DNA from: Sphingomonas sp. TDK1
Lineage (GTDB): Bacteria > Pseudomonadota > Alphaproteobacteria > Sphingomonadales > Sphingomonadaceae
Reading direction: 5' to 3'
Length of the DNA: 64,000 bases
Assembly: GCF_001650735.1 (NCBI RefSeq)
Contig: NZ_LXVY01000044.1
Coordinates: forward strand, 1-64,000
This document shows positions 8,288-16,467 of this stretch, in pieces; positions within the stretch are counted from its first letter, which is position 1; the number at the start of each line of letters is the position of its first letter. The position numbers were made by a program, and so were the translations under genes. A model generated the notes under the pieces. That model made no database searches, was not told the origin of the DNA, and saw nothing but the letters and a program-made list of their open reading frames with translations.

Positions 8288-8725
8288 TTACGACCAGTGC
8301 GCCGCCGCCTCCGTGTCGGTGGCCCGAGGCTCCACCCAGCGCGTGCCGCCCGCCAGCCATTCCCGCTTCCAGAAGGGCGCATCGGTCTTGAGCCGGTCGA
8401 TCAAATAGGCGCACGCGTCCAGCGCCTCGCGCCGGTGCGCCGCCGCCGTGCCGACGAACACGATTCGCTCGCCCGCCGTCATCCGCCCGACGCGGTGGAC
8501 GATGGTGACGCCGAGCAGGTTCCACCGTGCAACCGCCGCCTCGGCCAGCACACAGAGCGCCGCCTCGGTCATGCCGGGATAATGCTCCAGCTCCAGCGCC
8601 TCGACGCCGTCGTCGGTGCGCACCACGCCGGTGAAGGTGGCGACGCCCCCGGCGCCGCGCTCCTCCAGCGCCGCGACTTCCACGCCGAGTTCGATCGGCG
8701 CCGGATCGACCGAAACGCGGATCAT
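8288..8725 (-). CDS. moaE: molybdopterin synthase catalytic subunit
   Basis: A 145-residue MoaE, which with thiocarboxylated MoaD inserts the dithiolene sulfurs into precursor Z to make molybdopterin. Family signatures are visible: GVATFTGVVR near the N-terminus, LELEHYPGM, RVGRMTAGERIVFVGTAA with the following HRREALDACAYLIDRLK, and the active-site lysine region KTDAPFWKRE. Its ATG overlaps the moaD stop by 4 bases, so the two subunits are translationally coupled. Confidence 0.95.
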   Translation of the reverse strand: MIRVSVDPAPIELGVEVAALEERGAGGVATFTGVVRTDDGVEALELEHYPGMTEAALCVLAEAAVARWNLLGVTIVHRVGRMTAGERIVFVGTAAAHRREALDACAYLIDRLKTDAPFWKREWLAGGTRWVEPRATDTEAAAHWS

Positions 8726-8979
8726 CCGCCCGTCACCGGCGGGAAGATCGCCACTTCGCGGGCGCTGCCGAGCAGGGCATCCAGCGGTACGAAACGCTGA
8801 TCGATGGCTGCGCGGAGTTTGGCGGGTTCTGCGAAGGCGGCGGCATGGCCGTCGCTCTGCTGCGCCAGCCAGTCGATCAGGTCGGCCATGTTGCGCACGG
8901 CTTCGGGTGGATCGACCTGCTCCTCGCCGGTCCCGATCCGCTCACGCACCCACGCAAAATAGAGCATGTTGATCATCAT
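8722..8979 (-). CDS. moaD: molybdopterin synthase sulfur carrier subunit
   Basis: A ubiquitin-fold sulfur carrier of about 85 residues ending in Gly-Gly (IFPPVTGG), the tail that is adenylated and thiocarboxylated. The N-terminus contains LYFAWVRERIG, the usual first strand. Three in-frame ATGs (8979, 8976, 8967) are possible. 8979 is chosen because GGA lies 7 bases upstream and because it overlaps the pgsA stop in a TGATG arrangement. The stop overlaps the moaE start. A pgsA-moaD-moaE order gives one transcription unit. Confidence 0.92.
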   Translation of the reverse strand: MMINMLYFAWVRERIGTGEEQVDPPEAVRNMADLIDWLAQQSDGHAAAFAEPAKLRAAIDQRFVPLDALLGSAREVAIFPPVTGG

Positions 8980-9533
8980 CAGCTGTCCATATGGCTCAAG
9001 CCGACGCGGAGATAGTCCCAACCGGTAATAGCAGTCAGCACCGCCGCGCCCCAAAGGGTGACGAGCCCTATGACCAGCACCCAGCCCCATTCCGGCACCG
9101 CGCCGGAGAGAATGAGCGCGCCGAGGGACACAAGCTGCAGCGTCGTCTTCCATTTGGCGAGCCGCGATACCGGCACGGAAACCTGTATCCCCCCCAGGAA
9201 CTCGCGCAGGCCGGACACGGCGATTTCGCGCAGCAGAATCACCAGCGCGGCAATGACATGCCAATCGGCGATCACGCCCTTGCCTACCAGGATCAGGATC
9301 ACCGCCGCGACCATGATCTTGTCCGCGATCGGGTCGAGGAACACGCCGAGCTTCGACACCGTTCCTTGCGCGCGCGCCAGATAGCCGTCGAAATAATCGG
9401 TGATGCCCATCAGGCAGTAGAGCGCGAAGGCGATCGCATATCCCGGCGCCCAGAGCGGCCACCACAGGAATCCCACCAGCAGCGGCACCGCGAAGATGCG
9501 CGACAAGGTGAGAATGTTCGGCAACGTCAACAT
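8979..9533 (-). CDS. pgsA: CDP-diacylglycerol-glycerol-3-phosphate 3-phosphatidyltransferase
   Basis: A 184-residue membrane enzyme that makes phosphatidylglycerol-phosphate. The CDP-alcohol phosphotransferase motif is complete: DYFDGYLAR followed by GVFLDPIADK, fitting D-x2-DG-x2-AR-x8-G-x3-D-x3-D. The N-terminus LTLPNILTLSRIFAVP is typical for PgsA. Start 9533 is chosen for this N-terminus; an AGGG lies 8 bases upstream. About five membrane helices. It heads the pgsA-moaD-moaE run. Confidence 0.94.
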   Translation of the reverse strand: MLTLPNILTLSRIFAVPLLVGFLWWPLWAPGYAIAFALYCLMGITDYFDGYLARAQGTVSKLGVFLDPIADKIMVAAVILILVGKGVIADWHVIAALVILLREIAVSGLREFLGGIQVSVPVSRLAKWKTTLQLVSLGALILSGAVPEWGWVLVIGLVTLWGAAVLTAITGWDYLRVGLSHMDS

Positions 9534-9588
9534 CGGAAAAGCCCTAGCACCCGCATTCGCGAAGCGGGAGGGCCAAAGCTTGGCCCCG

Positions 9589-10395
9589 TCAGAAGAATTC
9601 GTCGAGCCGCAAGTGGAAGTCCAGCTTCGCCGGATCCATCGGGATTCCATAGGCTTGCAACATTGCCGTTGCCGCCTCTTCACCGAATTCCTTCAGGCTG
9701 TTCCAGAGGATGGCGAGATCCTGCCACGGATCGGCCAGCCCCACCCGTCCCAGATCGATGCAGCCAGTCACTTGTCCGTCGACGATGAAGATATTGTCGA
9801 GCGAGAAGTCGCCATGTGTCACGACCCGGTCGAAGTCCGCAGGCATCGCCGCCAGCATTTCTTCCCATACTTCCCGTGCCGTTTTGCCGAGGCGAGCGTC
9901 GTCGAACTCATCTTCCGCTACCAGCCCCGCTTCCATGCGGTCCCGCGCCGCCGCCATGCGCAACTGGTGATCGGCGTTGAACGGGCAGCGCTCGGCCGGC
10001 AACGCGTGCAACTGCCGAAGAAACCGCCCGAGCGCCGCGGCCAGCGCCGGCGCGGCGGCGAGGTCTGCCTCCAGCAGCTGGTAGGCGGTCTGCCCGGGCA
10101 GGCGTTCGGTCAGCATCCAGCCCGCCGCCTCCAGCAGAAAATGCCGAAGCTTCGGCACCGGGAAGCGCCCGTCCAGCCAACGCAAGCGGACCATCTCGTC
10201 GACAAGATCCGACAGCGTCTCCGTCTCGGCCACTTTGAGGTAGAGATCGACCTCGCCGGATGCGGTCAGCCGATAGACGGCGCAACCGGACTCCCCCACG
10301 CAGTCCCGAAACCAGCGGCGTCCTGCCACTGCCGCGGCCAGCCCTTCCGGCACCATGCCCGCTGCGATCGCCGCTTCCCGCACCATGTTCTCCAC
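9589..10395 (-). CDS. APH(3')-like aminoglycoside phosphotransferase family protein
   Basis: A kinase of 265-268 residues with close resemblance to APH(3') enzymes over its whole length. Counted from the ATG at 10386 the key residues are ATP-contacting Lys51 (LYLKV), the catalytic loop HGDFSLDN with Asp193 and Asn198, the metal-binding Asp211 in GCIDLGRVGLADPWQDLA, and the C-terminal LDEFF, the distinctive APH(3') ending. CPFNADHQ and the RMEAGLV stretch also match. It would phosphorylate kanamycin-like drugs if active, but the natural substrate may differ. The GTG at 10395 has GGAGGGG 5 bases upstream; the ATG at 10386 has GGAG and is nearly as good. There is no mobile element nearby. Confidence 0.85.
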   Translation of the reverse strand: MENMVREAAIAAGMVPEGLAAAVAGRRWFRDCVGESGCAVYRLTASGEVDLYLKVAETETLSDLVDEMVRLRWLDGRFPVPKLRHFLLEAAGWMLTERLPGQTAYQLLEADLAAAPALAAALGRFLRQLHALPAERCPFNADHQLRMAAARDRMEAGLVAEDEFDDARLGKTAREVWEEMLAAMPADFDRVVTHGDFSLDNIFIVDGQVTGCIDLGRVGLADPWQDLAILWNSLKEFGEEAATAMLQAYGIPMDPAKLDFHLRLDEFF

Positions 10396-10496
10396 GCGTT
10401 CCCCTCCATACGGATTAATCGATTGAAGCCGCGCCCGCCCCCCGGTATGCCGCCCCTTCACCATGCGGAATACCGCAGCAGGGGAGCTTTTATCGA

Positions 10497-11798
10497 ATGA
10501 TCGGTGCGCTCGGGCTCATGAAGGAGCGCCGGTTCCTGCCCCTTTTCATCACGCAGTTCCTGGGAGCGTTCAACGACAACCTCTTCAAGAACGCGATGAT
10601 CTTCTTCGCGACCTACCAGATTTTCAACTCGGTGGAGCAGGAGACGCGGTTCAGCGCGATCGCCACCGGCATCTTCATCCTGCCCTTCTTCCTCTTCTCC
10701 GCGCTGGCTGGCCAGCTCGCCGATACGCATGACAAGGCCAAGATCATGCGGATCATCAAGGCGGCCGAAGTGGGAATCATGCTCATCGGCGCGGCGGGGA
10801 TCTTTGTGAAAAGCCTGCCGCTGATGCTGGTGGCGCTGGTCGGCATGGGCGTACATTCCACCTTCTTCGGGCCGATCAAATACGCGGTCCTGCCGCAGCA
10901 CCTGGCCGAGGACGACGTGCTGGGCGGCACCGGGATGATCGAGGCCGGCACTTATGTCGCGATCCTGTGCGGCACCATCGCCGGGGGCCTGATCAGTGCC
11001 CATGCCGCGGCCTTCGCGGTGATCGGTGTGGCCCTGGTCGGCTGGATCGCGTCCCTGCAGATTCCGCCTGCGCCGCCGCTGACGCACCTGGAGATCGACC
11101 TGAATATCTTCCGTGCCTCGGCCCGGCTGATCTCGGCGACGATGCATATCCGGCGGCTGTTCCTGGCGATCATATCGATCAGCGTGTTCTGGTCGATCGC
11201 AGCGGTGCTGGGCGTGCTGTTCCCGCCGCTCGTCAAGAACGTGTTCCACGCCCAGAAGGACGTGGCGAGCGTGTTCCTGGGGATCTTCTCGATCGGCATC
11301 GCGATCGGATCGGTGATCATCAACAAGCTGCTCAAGGGCAATGTCTCGGCGCGCTATTGCGTGCCTTCCGTGCTGGCGATGACGGCGTTCGTCGTGGATT
11401 TCCACTTCACCGCCAAATACTGGCCGGTCCATGAAGGGCCCCTGCTCAAGACCATGGATTTCATCCAGATGCCCGCGGCTTGGCACGCGCTCGGCGACCT
11501 GATCCTGATCGCCACTACCGGCGGCATGTTCGTGGTGCCGCTCTATGCGTTTCTCACCACGACCGTGGAAAAGTCGCAGACCGCGCGGACCGTGGCGGCG
11601 AACAACGTCGTCAACTCGGGCGCAATGGTGCTGGGCTCAGTCGGCATTTTCGGCTTTACCCGCATTCCCGGGGTGAACGTCGAAGACTCGCTATGGGTGG
11701 TGGCGGTGCTGGCGCTGGCCTCGGCCTGGTGCGCACGCAAGCTGCACAAGGAGGGCGACGTCCCCCGCCGCGGGGACACCTGCGAAGGCGGAGCCTAA
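10497..11798 (+). CDS. MFS protein, LplT-like lysophospholipid transporter
   Basis: A 433-residue, twelve-helix major facilitator. The N-terminus RRFLPLFITQFLGAFNDNLF followed by KNA is the signature of the LplT/Aas group, which flips lysophospholipids inward for re-acylation, and GPIKYAVLPQHL also fits. The acyltransferase and acyl-ACP synthetase domains often fused or adjacent to it are absent, so the partner must be elsewhere. GGGGAGC lies 9 bases before the ATG. The gene is divergent from the APH-like kinase, and its stop overlaps the stop of a 54-residue membrane protein gene on the other strand. Confidence 0.85.
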   Translation: MIGALGLMKERRFLPLFITQFLGAFNDNLFKNAMIFFATYQIFNSVEQETRFSAIATGIFILPFFLFSALAGQLADTHDKAKIMRIIKAAEVGIMLIGAAGIFVKSLPLMLVALVGMGVHSTFFGPIKYAVLPQHLAEDDVLGGTGMIEAGTYVAILCGTIAGGLISAHAAAFAVIGVALVGWIASLQIPPAPPLTHLEIDLNIFRASARLISATMHIRRLFLAIISISVFWSIAAVLGVLFPPLVKNVFHAQKDVASVFLGIFSIGIAIGSVIINKLLKGNVSARYCVPSVLAMTAFVVDFHFTAKYWPVHEGPLLKTMDFIQMPAAWHALGDLILIATTGGMFVVPLYAFLTTTVEKSQTARTVAANNVVNSGAMVLGSVGIFGFTRIPGVNVEDSLWVVAVLALASAWCARKLHKEGDVPRRGDTCEGGA

Positions 11799-11959
11799 AG
11801 CAGGAAGGTGTAGAAGCAGACGAAGAAGGCCGTGAAGCTCAGGGCGAAGAGCTTCACATCGCCGTCCTCGCTCCGCTTGCGGTGGCGGCGTACGATCTGC
11901 CGAACATGCCGGCGGAACGGGTGGCGGCGAGCATCGCGAAGGGCAAAGGGCTGCTGCAT
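11795..11959 (-). CDS. small membrane protein, 54 residues
   Basis: A short open frame with a credible protein: an Arg/His-rich N-terminal half (MQQPFALRDARRHPFRRH, then RRHRKRSEDGDV) and one C-terminal hydrophobic helix (LFALSFTAFFVCFYTFLL). The positive-inside pattern predicts a single-span inner membrane protein with a cytoplasmic N-terminus. The start ATG has no clear ribosome binding site. The stop overlaps the stop of the MFS gene by 4 bases in convergent orientation. Function unknown; conservation in other sphingomonads would confirm it. Confidence 0.6.
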   Translation of the reverse strand: MQQPFALRDARRHPFRRHVRQIVRRHRKRSEDGDVKLFALSFTAFFVCFYTFLL

Positions 11960-12052
11960 GGCGTTAGGTTAACGCCCTGTTTACCAATTCGACCAGCATC
12001 AACCATGGTTAACGCCGTCCCGGGGCGGGATGCGCTGCTTCGCGCCGTCGTA

Positions 12053-12178
12053 ATCCTTTCCCGCCCGGGGGAGGTGGCCCGTGCAGCGGCTCGGAGGGGG
12101 GAAGCAGACGGTTCGAGAGGTTCCGGCAATCGCCCCCTCCGTCGCCTTGGGCGCAACCTCTCCCTGGCGGGGGAGGAT
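12053..12178 (-). repeat. about 125-bp dispersed repeat with terminal inverted repeats (copy 1)
   Basis: Read on the minus strand it starts ATCCTCCCCCGCCAGGG and ends GGGCGGGAAAGGAT, with internal ACGGAGGGGG and CCCCCTCCGAGCCGCTGC blocks. The same block order occurs on the plus strand at 26791-26914, with high similarity by eye. No coding capacity. It is a non-autonomous, MITE- or REP-like intergenic element in the gap before the LacI gene. Confidence 0.7.
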
Positions 12179-12188
12179 ACAGAAGAAC

Positions 12189-13199
12189 TCAGCCCCTGGG
12201 CGCGGGGCCGGTCGTGGCACGCACCATGAGTTCGTGCTCCAGCATCACCTGCGGGGTGAGCGCCTTGCCCGACAGCATCAGGTCCGCTGCCGCATAGGCA
12301 AGTTCGCGAACGGGCTGGCGAATGGTGGTGAGCGGCGGCCATACCGCCCGCGCCAGATCCGAATCGTCGAAGCCGGCGATCGATAGCGCCTCCGGCACCG
12401 CAATGTCCGCCTCATGCGCCGCCGCCAGCGCGCCTGCCGCCATATCGTCGTTGCCGGCGAAGATCGCGGTCGGCCGCGGGGCGCGCGCGAACAGCCCCCG
12501 TGCCGCCGCGCCGCCCGAGCCGAAGCTGTAATCGCCCGCGATCACCAGCGCCGGGTCGAAGGCGATGCCGTGCGCTTCCAGTTCCTGCCGATAGCCGGCA
12601 AGGCGATCCGCGGACGACACATGGCTTTCCGGCCCGCGGATGAAGGCGATCCGGCGGTGCCCCAGATCGATCAGGTGACGCACGATCTCGCGCGCGGCCG
12701 CCACGTCGTTCATCGTGGTGGCGAGCCCATGATCCTTCCGAAGGCCGGGCGCGATGCGAACATAAGGCAGCTTCCGCTTGTCCAGTGCCTCGATCAGTTC
12801 CGGCATCTCGGTAAGCGGCGGCGAGAGGATCACGCCGTCCAGATGCGCTTCATCGACCAGCGCCAGAACATCGGACACCATATCCGGCGCGGTGCTGTCG
12901 ATCGGCTGCATCAGCAGGCGATAGCCAAGCTCATGGCACCGCTCCAGCGCGCCGGACTGGATGTGGAAGACATAATAGGGGCTGGGATTGTCGTAGAGCA
13001 GCGCCACTTGGAAAGAGCGCCGTCCGGCGAGCGTGCGCGCAGCATGGCTTGGGCGAAAATTGAGCTGCGCCACCACCTCCTCGACGCGCCGTCGCGTCTC
13101 TTCGCTCACATGTTTTTCGTTGTTCAACACCCGCGACACGGTCTTGAAAGACACCCCTGCGATCTTCGAGACTTCCTTGATCGTCGGGCGGCCGGACAT
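12189..13199 (-). CDS. LacI family transcriptional regulator
   Basis: A 336-residue LacI/GalR repressor. The N-terminal helix-turn-helix and hinge are clear (TIKEVSKIAGVSFKTVSRVL and RPSHAARTLAGRRS), followed by a periplasmic-binding-protein-like effector domain with FAGNDDMAAGAL and the ending PPLTTIRQP. Start 13199 is set by AAGGAG six bases upstream and the usual N-terminus; the longer open frame upstream is not homologous. No sugar gene is adjacent, so the target is unknown. Sphingomonad LacI proteins of this type often control TonB-receptor and glycosidase loci elsewhere. It lies downstream of rnr on the same strand with a 133-bp gap. Confidence 0.9.
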   Translation of the reverse strand: MSGRPTIKEVSKIAGVSFKTVSRVLNNEKHVSEETRRRVEEVVAQLNFRPSHAARTLAGRRSFQVALLYDNPSPYYVFHIQSGALERCHELGYRLLMQPIDSTAPDMVSDVLALVDEAHLDGVILSPPLTEMPELIEALDKRKLPYVRIAPGLRKDHGLATTMNDVAAAREIVRHLIDLGHRRIAFIRGPESHVSSADRLAGYRQELEAHGIAFDPALVIAGDYSFGSGGAAARGLFARAPRPTAIFAGNDDMAAGALAAAHEADIAVPEALSIAGFDDSDLARAVWPPLTTIRQPVRELAYAAADLMLSGKALTPQVMLEHELMVRATTGPAPRG

Positions 13200-13332
13200 T
13201 CTCACTCCTTCGCTGAACAGCGTCATTTCGGCATTGCAATATGCTCTCTGTGACAGCTTGTAGCGCGTCCGTTCCGCCTTTGCACTGACTTTGGACAGCG
13301 CTGCCAGACGAACGGCCCGGCAGCGCCTCGCC

Positions 13333-15576
13333 TCAACGCTTGCGCCCCTGGTGCCGGATGTTGCCCGGCCGCCCGCGGCGGTGGAGGACCCGCTTGGGCG
13401 CGCCCTTGCCGGGACGGCCCGTGCGCTGGGGCCCGCCGGCGGAACCCTTGCCGTCGGGCAGCTCGAACCGCAGCGCGCCGGAGATGGGGTTGGCCTCCAC
13501 CAGCCGAAGCTCGATCCGCTGGCCCAGCGTGAATTCCTCGCCGCTATGCTCGCCGACCAGTCGTTTGCCGGCTTCGTCGAAGTGGAAATATTCGGCACCC
13601 AGGTCGCGCGCGGCGACGAGGCCGTCGCCGCCCACCCCTTCCACGGTCGCGAAGAAACCGAAATTCTGCACCCCGGTGATCCGGGCCTCCATCACCTCGC
13701 CGACATGCGCGGCGAGATAGGCTGCGACATAGCGATCGATCGTCTCGCGCTCCGCCTCCATCGCGCGGCGCTCGAGCTGGCTGATCGACTGGCCGATCCG
13801 GTCCATGCTGCCGGCTTCCTCGGCCGTCAGTCCGCCCGGCCCCAGCCGATAGGCGTCGACCAGCGCGCGGTGCACGATCAGATCGGCATAACGGCGGATC
13901 GGCGAGGTGAAGTGGGCGTAGGAGCCGAGCGCCAGCCCGAAATGGCCGACATTCTCGGGACCGTAATAGGCCTGGGTCTGGGTGCGCAGCACCTGCTCCA
14001 TCACCTGCGGGCGGAATTCTTCCTCGCCCACCCGGTCCAGGATGCGGTTGAAGGTCGCCGGGCGGATCACCTGGCCCAACGCGAACTCCACGTCGAACGT
14101 TTTGAGATACTCCTTGAGCGCCGTGAGCTTCTCGCGCGCCGGCGGCTCGTGGATGCGGTACATCACCGGCGTCTTCTTGGCCTCCAGCGCCTTGGCGGCG
14201 GCGACATTGGCGGCGATCATGTAATCCTCGATCAGCTTGTGCGCATCGAGCCGCTCGCGCGGTGCGACCGAAAGGATGCGGCCCTTTTCGTCGAGCACGA
14301 TGCGGCGCTCGGGCAGGTCGAGGTCGAGCGGCTCACGCTTCTCGCGCGCGGCGTTGAGCGCGTGCCAGCAGTCCCAGAGCGGACGCAGCGCGGTTTCGGT
14401 GAGCGGGTTCTCCAGCGCGCCGTCAATCGCCGCCTGCGCGTCCTCATAGGCGATGTTCGCCGCCAGCCGCACCACGGCGCGGGTGAACCGCCAGCTCTTG
14501 AGCGTGCCGCTCTTGGTCACTTGCAGATGGCAGGCGAGCGCGGCGCGGTCTACGCCCTCCTTCAGCGAGCACACGTCCGCCGACAGCACTTCCGGCAACA
14601 TCGGCACGACGCGATCGGGGAAGTACACCGAGTTGCCCCGCTTGCGCGCCTCGCGATCCAGTTCGGAACCGGGGCGGACGTAGAAGGACACGTCGGCGAT
14701 CGCGACGATCGCCTTCCAGCCGCCCTCATTGGCGGGGTCGTCATCGGGGGTTGCCCAGACGGCATCGTCATGGTCGCGCGCATCGGCGGGGTCGATCGCG
14801 ACGATCGGCAGGTGGCGCAGATCCTCGCGCCCCTCGCCCAGCGGCTGCCTGGCGACGCGCTCGGCCTCGTCCAGCAGCTCCTCCGAGAAGACGTTGGGGA
14901 TGCCGTGGCGGTGGATCGCGATCAGCGAGAAGCTGCGCGGCGCGAACGGGTCGCCCAGCCGCTCGACCACCCGCGCGGTGATCCGGGGCGGCCGTCCAGC
15001 CTTCTCGGCCAGCACCAGGTCGCCCGGCTCCGCGCCGCCGGCGTCGGAGACCGGCCAGCTGCGCCGCTCCTTCTTCTCCACGCCCTGCAGCCAGAGCTTG
15101 CCGCCCTCCTCATGCAGCACGCCGAGCATCAGTACCTCGCCGCGGGCGAGTGTCTTCATCGGATGCGCGATCCAGCCGTTGCCCGCCTCTTCGGTGCGGG
15201 CGAGGATGCGATCGCCCACGCCCAGGGCCGAACGCTTGCCGCGCAGCTCGCGGACGCGGAGCCGTGGCGCGGGGACGTGCTCGGCCTCCCAGCGCTCGGG
15301 CACCGCCCAGGTCGTGTCGCCATCGGCGTCGGTGATCCGCAGCACGGTCACCTTGGGCAACCCGCCCATCTTGTGAAACGCGCGCCCGGGCGCGACGTCG
15401 ATCAGCCCTTCGTCGCTCATATCCTTCAGGAGCGCCTTGAGCAGGATCTTGTCCTGCGCGCTCAGCCCGAACGCCTTGGCGATCTCACGCTTGCCGGCGG
15501 GCGTGTTCGAGGACGCGATAAAATCGAGAATCTGCTGCCGCGTCGGCAACCCTGCGCTTGTTCTGTTCTTAGCCAT
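13333..15576 (-). CDS. rnr: ribonuclease R
   Basis: A 747-residue 3'-5' exoribonuclease of the RNB family that degrades structured RNA. An N-terminal winged-helix part (PTRQQILDFIASSNTPAG) is followed by cold-shock domains, the RNB domain with the catalytic Asp cluster in AIDPADARDHDDAVW and RRYADLIVHRAL, then an S1 domain (VGEVMEARITGVQNFGFF) and a basic tail (RPGKGAPKRVLHRRGRPG). Start 15576 (MAKNRTSAGLPT) fits the family; the frame open further upstream is not conserved. Length is normal. Confidence 0.95.
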   Translation of the reverse strand: MAKNRTSAGLPTRQQILDFIASSNTPAGKREIAKAFGLSAQDKILLKALLKDMSDEGLIDVAPGRAFHKMGGLPKVTVLRITDADGDTTWAVPERWEAEHVPAPRLRVRELRGKRSALGVGDRILARTEEAGNGWIAHPMKTLARGEVLMLGVLHEEGGKLWLQGVEKKERRSWPVSDAGGAEPGDLVLAEKAGRPPRITARVVERLGDPFAPRSFSLIAIHRHGIPNVFSEELLDEAERVARQPLGEGREDLRHLPIVAIDPADARDHDDAVWATPDDDPANEGGWKAIVAIADVSFYVRPGSELDREARKRGNSVYFPDRVVPMLPEVLSADVCSLKEGVDRAALACHLQVTKSGTLKSWRFTRAVVRLAANIAYEDAQAAIDGALENPLTETALRPLWDCWHALNAAREKREPLDLDLPERRIVLDEKGRILSVAPRERLDAHKLIEDYMIAANVAAAKALEAKKTPVMYRIHEPPAREKLTALKEYLKTFDVEFALGQVIRPATFNRILDRVGEEEFRPQVMEQVLRTQTQAYYGPENVGHFGLALGSYAHFTSPIRRYADLIVHRALVDAYRLGPGGLTAEEAGSMDRIGQSISQLERRAMEAERETIDRYVAAYLAAHVGEVMEARITGVQNFGFFATVEGVGGDGLVAARDLGAEYFHFDEAGKRLVGEHSGEEFTLGQRIELRLVEANPISGALRFELPDGKGSAGGPQRTGRPGKGAPKRVLHRRGRPGNIRHQGRKR

Positions 15577-15639
15577 TGGCCCGCAACATAGGCGTTGGGG
15601 CCGTACAAACCAATCGCGATAACGGCCCCCATGCGCGAA

Positions 15640-15673
15640 GATGCCGACGCCTCCCCAGGGAGACGCCGGCATC
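15640..15673. terminator. stem-loop between rnr and the PEP-CTERM gene
   Basis: GATGCCGACGCCTCCCC (15640-15656) pairs with AGGGAGACGCCGGCATC (15657-15673) with a few G-U or mismatched positions. It lies just downstream of the PEP-CTERM gene. There is no T-run on that strand, so it may be a hairpin-only terminator or an mRNA 3' stabiliser. Confidence 0.5.
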
Positions 15674-15699
15674 CACAGGGCGCCGAAGCGCGCGGAAGG

Positions 15700-16323
15700 T
15701 CAGGCGTGTGCCAGGCGCGTCATATCGCGACGACGGCGCATCACACCGCCCGCCGCGCCAAAGCCGAGGATAAGCATGCCCCAGGCAGCCGGCTCCGGCA
15801 CCGCCGAGCGGAAGTTCGAAACCTCGAAGGCATTGGACGACGGCGAGTTCGCAAAGCTGACGGTGGTGAAATACTCGCCGGCGCTCAGCGTCTTGAACTG
15901 CACAGCCTGCGCAAAGCCCTGCTGTCCACCGGACTGGGAGAAGCCCAAGCCCGTTGCGGTGAATATCGCCGTGTTGCCCAGCGACGTATTGACGGTGAAC
16001 CTGTTGTAGGTGTCGGGCGACCCCCAGAGGAAGCTGAGATACTTCGTGCCGGGCGTAAACGTCAGGATGGCCGGCTCACCGGCGGTCGGACCTGCAGCAA
16101 GGAAGTTGCCCACCGTGCCGACCGGCATCGCCGCATAGCCGGTGCTCGAAGAAAGGACAGACCCGCCCGACAAGGTGGCGACGGAGCCGCCGTTCAATCC
16201 TGCAGACGTCAATGCCAGCAAAGCGCCGCCCGCGCTGCCTAGGGAACCGGATATTTGGGCATTTGCAGCCGTCGCGGAGACGAGCGCGATCGATGCCAAC
16301 GCAATATGGCGTAAAGCTTTCAT
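15700..16323 (-). CDS. PEP-CTERM sorting domain protein
   Basis: A 207-residue exported protein. It has a signal peptide (MKALRHIALASIALVSATAANA), a Gly/Ser/Ala-rich body with no recognised enzyme motif, and a C-terminal sorting signal: VPEPAAWGMLILGFGAAGG followed by MRRRRD. That is the PEPxxWA-type PEP-CTERM tag processed by exosortase, placing the protein at the cell surface, often with exopolysaccharide. AGAGGAT precedes the ATG. No exosortase gene is in this window. It appears to be transcribed alone. Confidence 0.88.
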   Translation of the reverse strand: MKALRHIALASIALVSATAANAQISGSLGSAGGALLALTSAGLNGGSVATLSGGSVLSSSTGYAAMPVGTVGNFLAAGPTAGEPAILTFTPGTKYLSFLWGSPDTYNRFTVNTSLGNTAIFTATGLGFSQSGGQQGFAQAVQFKTLSAGEYFTTVSFANSPSSNAFEVSNFRSAVPEPAAWGMLILGFGAAGGVMRRRRDMTRLAHA

Positions 16324-16467
16324 GGTTGATCCTCTCTGTGTGGTTGTCCCCCACCAATCGACTTTTGTCGACGGCCAGTTCTATACCACCACAGCGAAGT
16401 ATCAGACACATTGAGGAAACGATCGCACGTCCCGCATCGGAACAGTCACCGAGCAGCGACGTTAAGC

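Noticed and set aside
7972-8382. A single 136-residue protein on the minus strand
   Set aside because: It is a chimera made by a frameshift that joins the start of a ParD-like antitoxin to the start of a ParE-like toxin. It is reported as two pseudogenes instead.
9589-10395. APH-like gene as part of a mobile resistance island
   Set aside because: Flanks are core genes (pgsA, an LplT-like MFS gene), base composition is like its neighbours by eye, and there is no mobile element or integron site.
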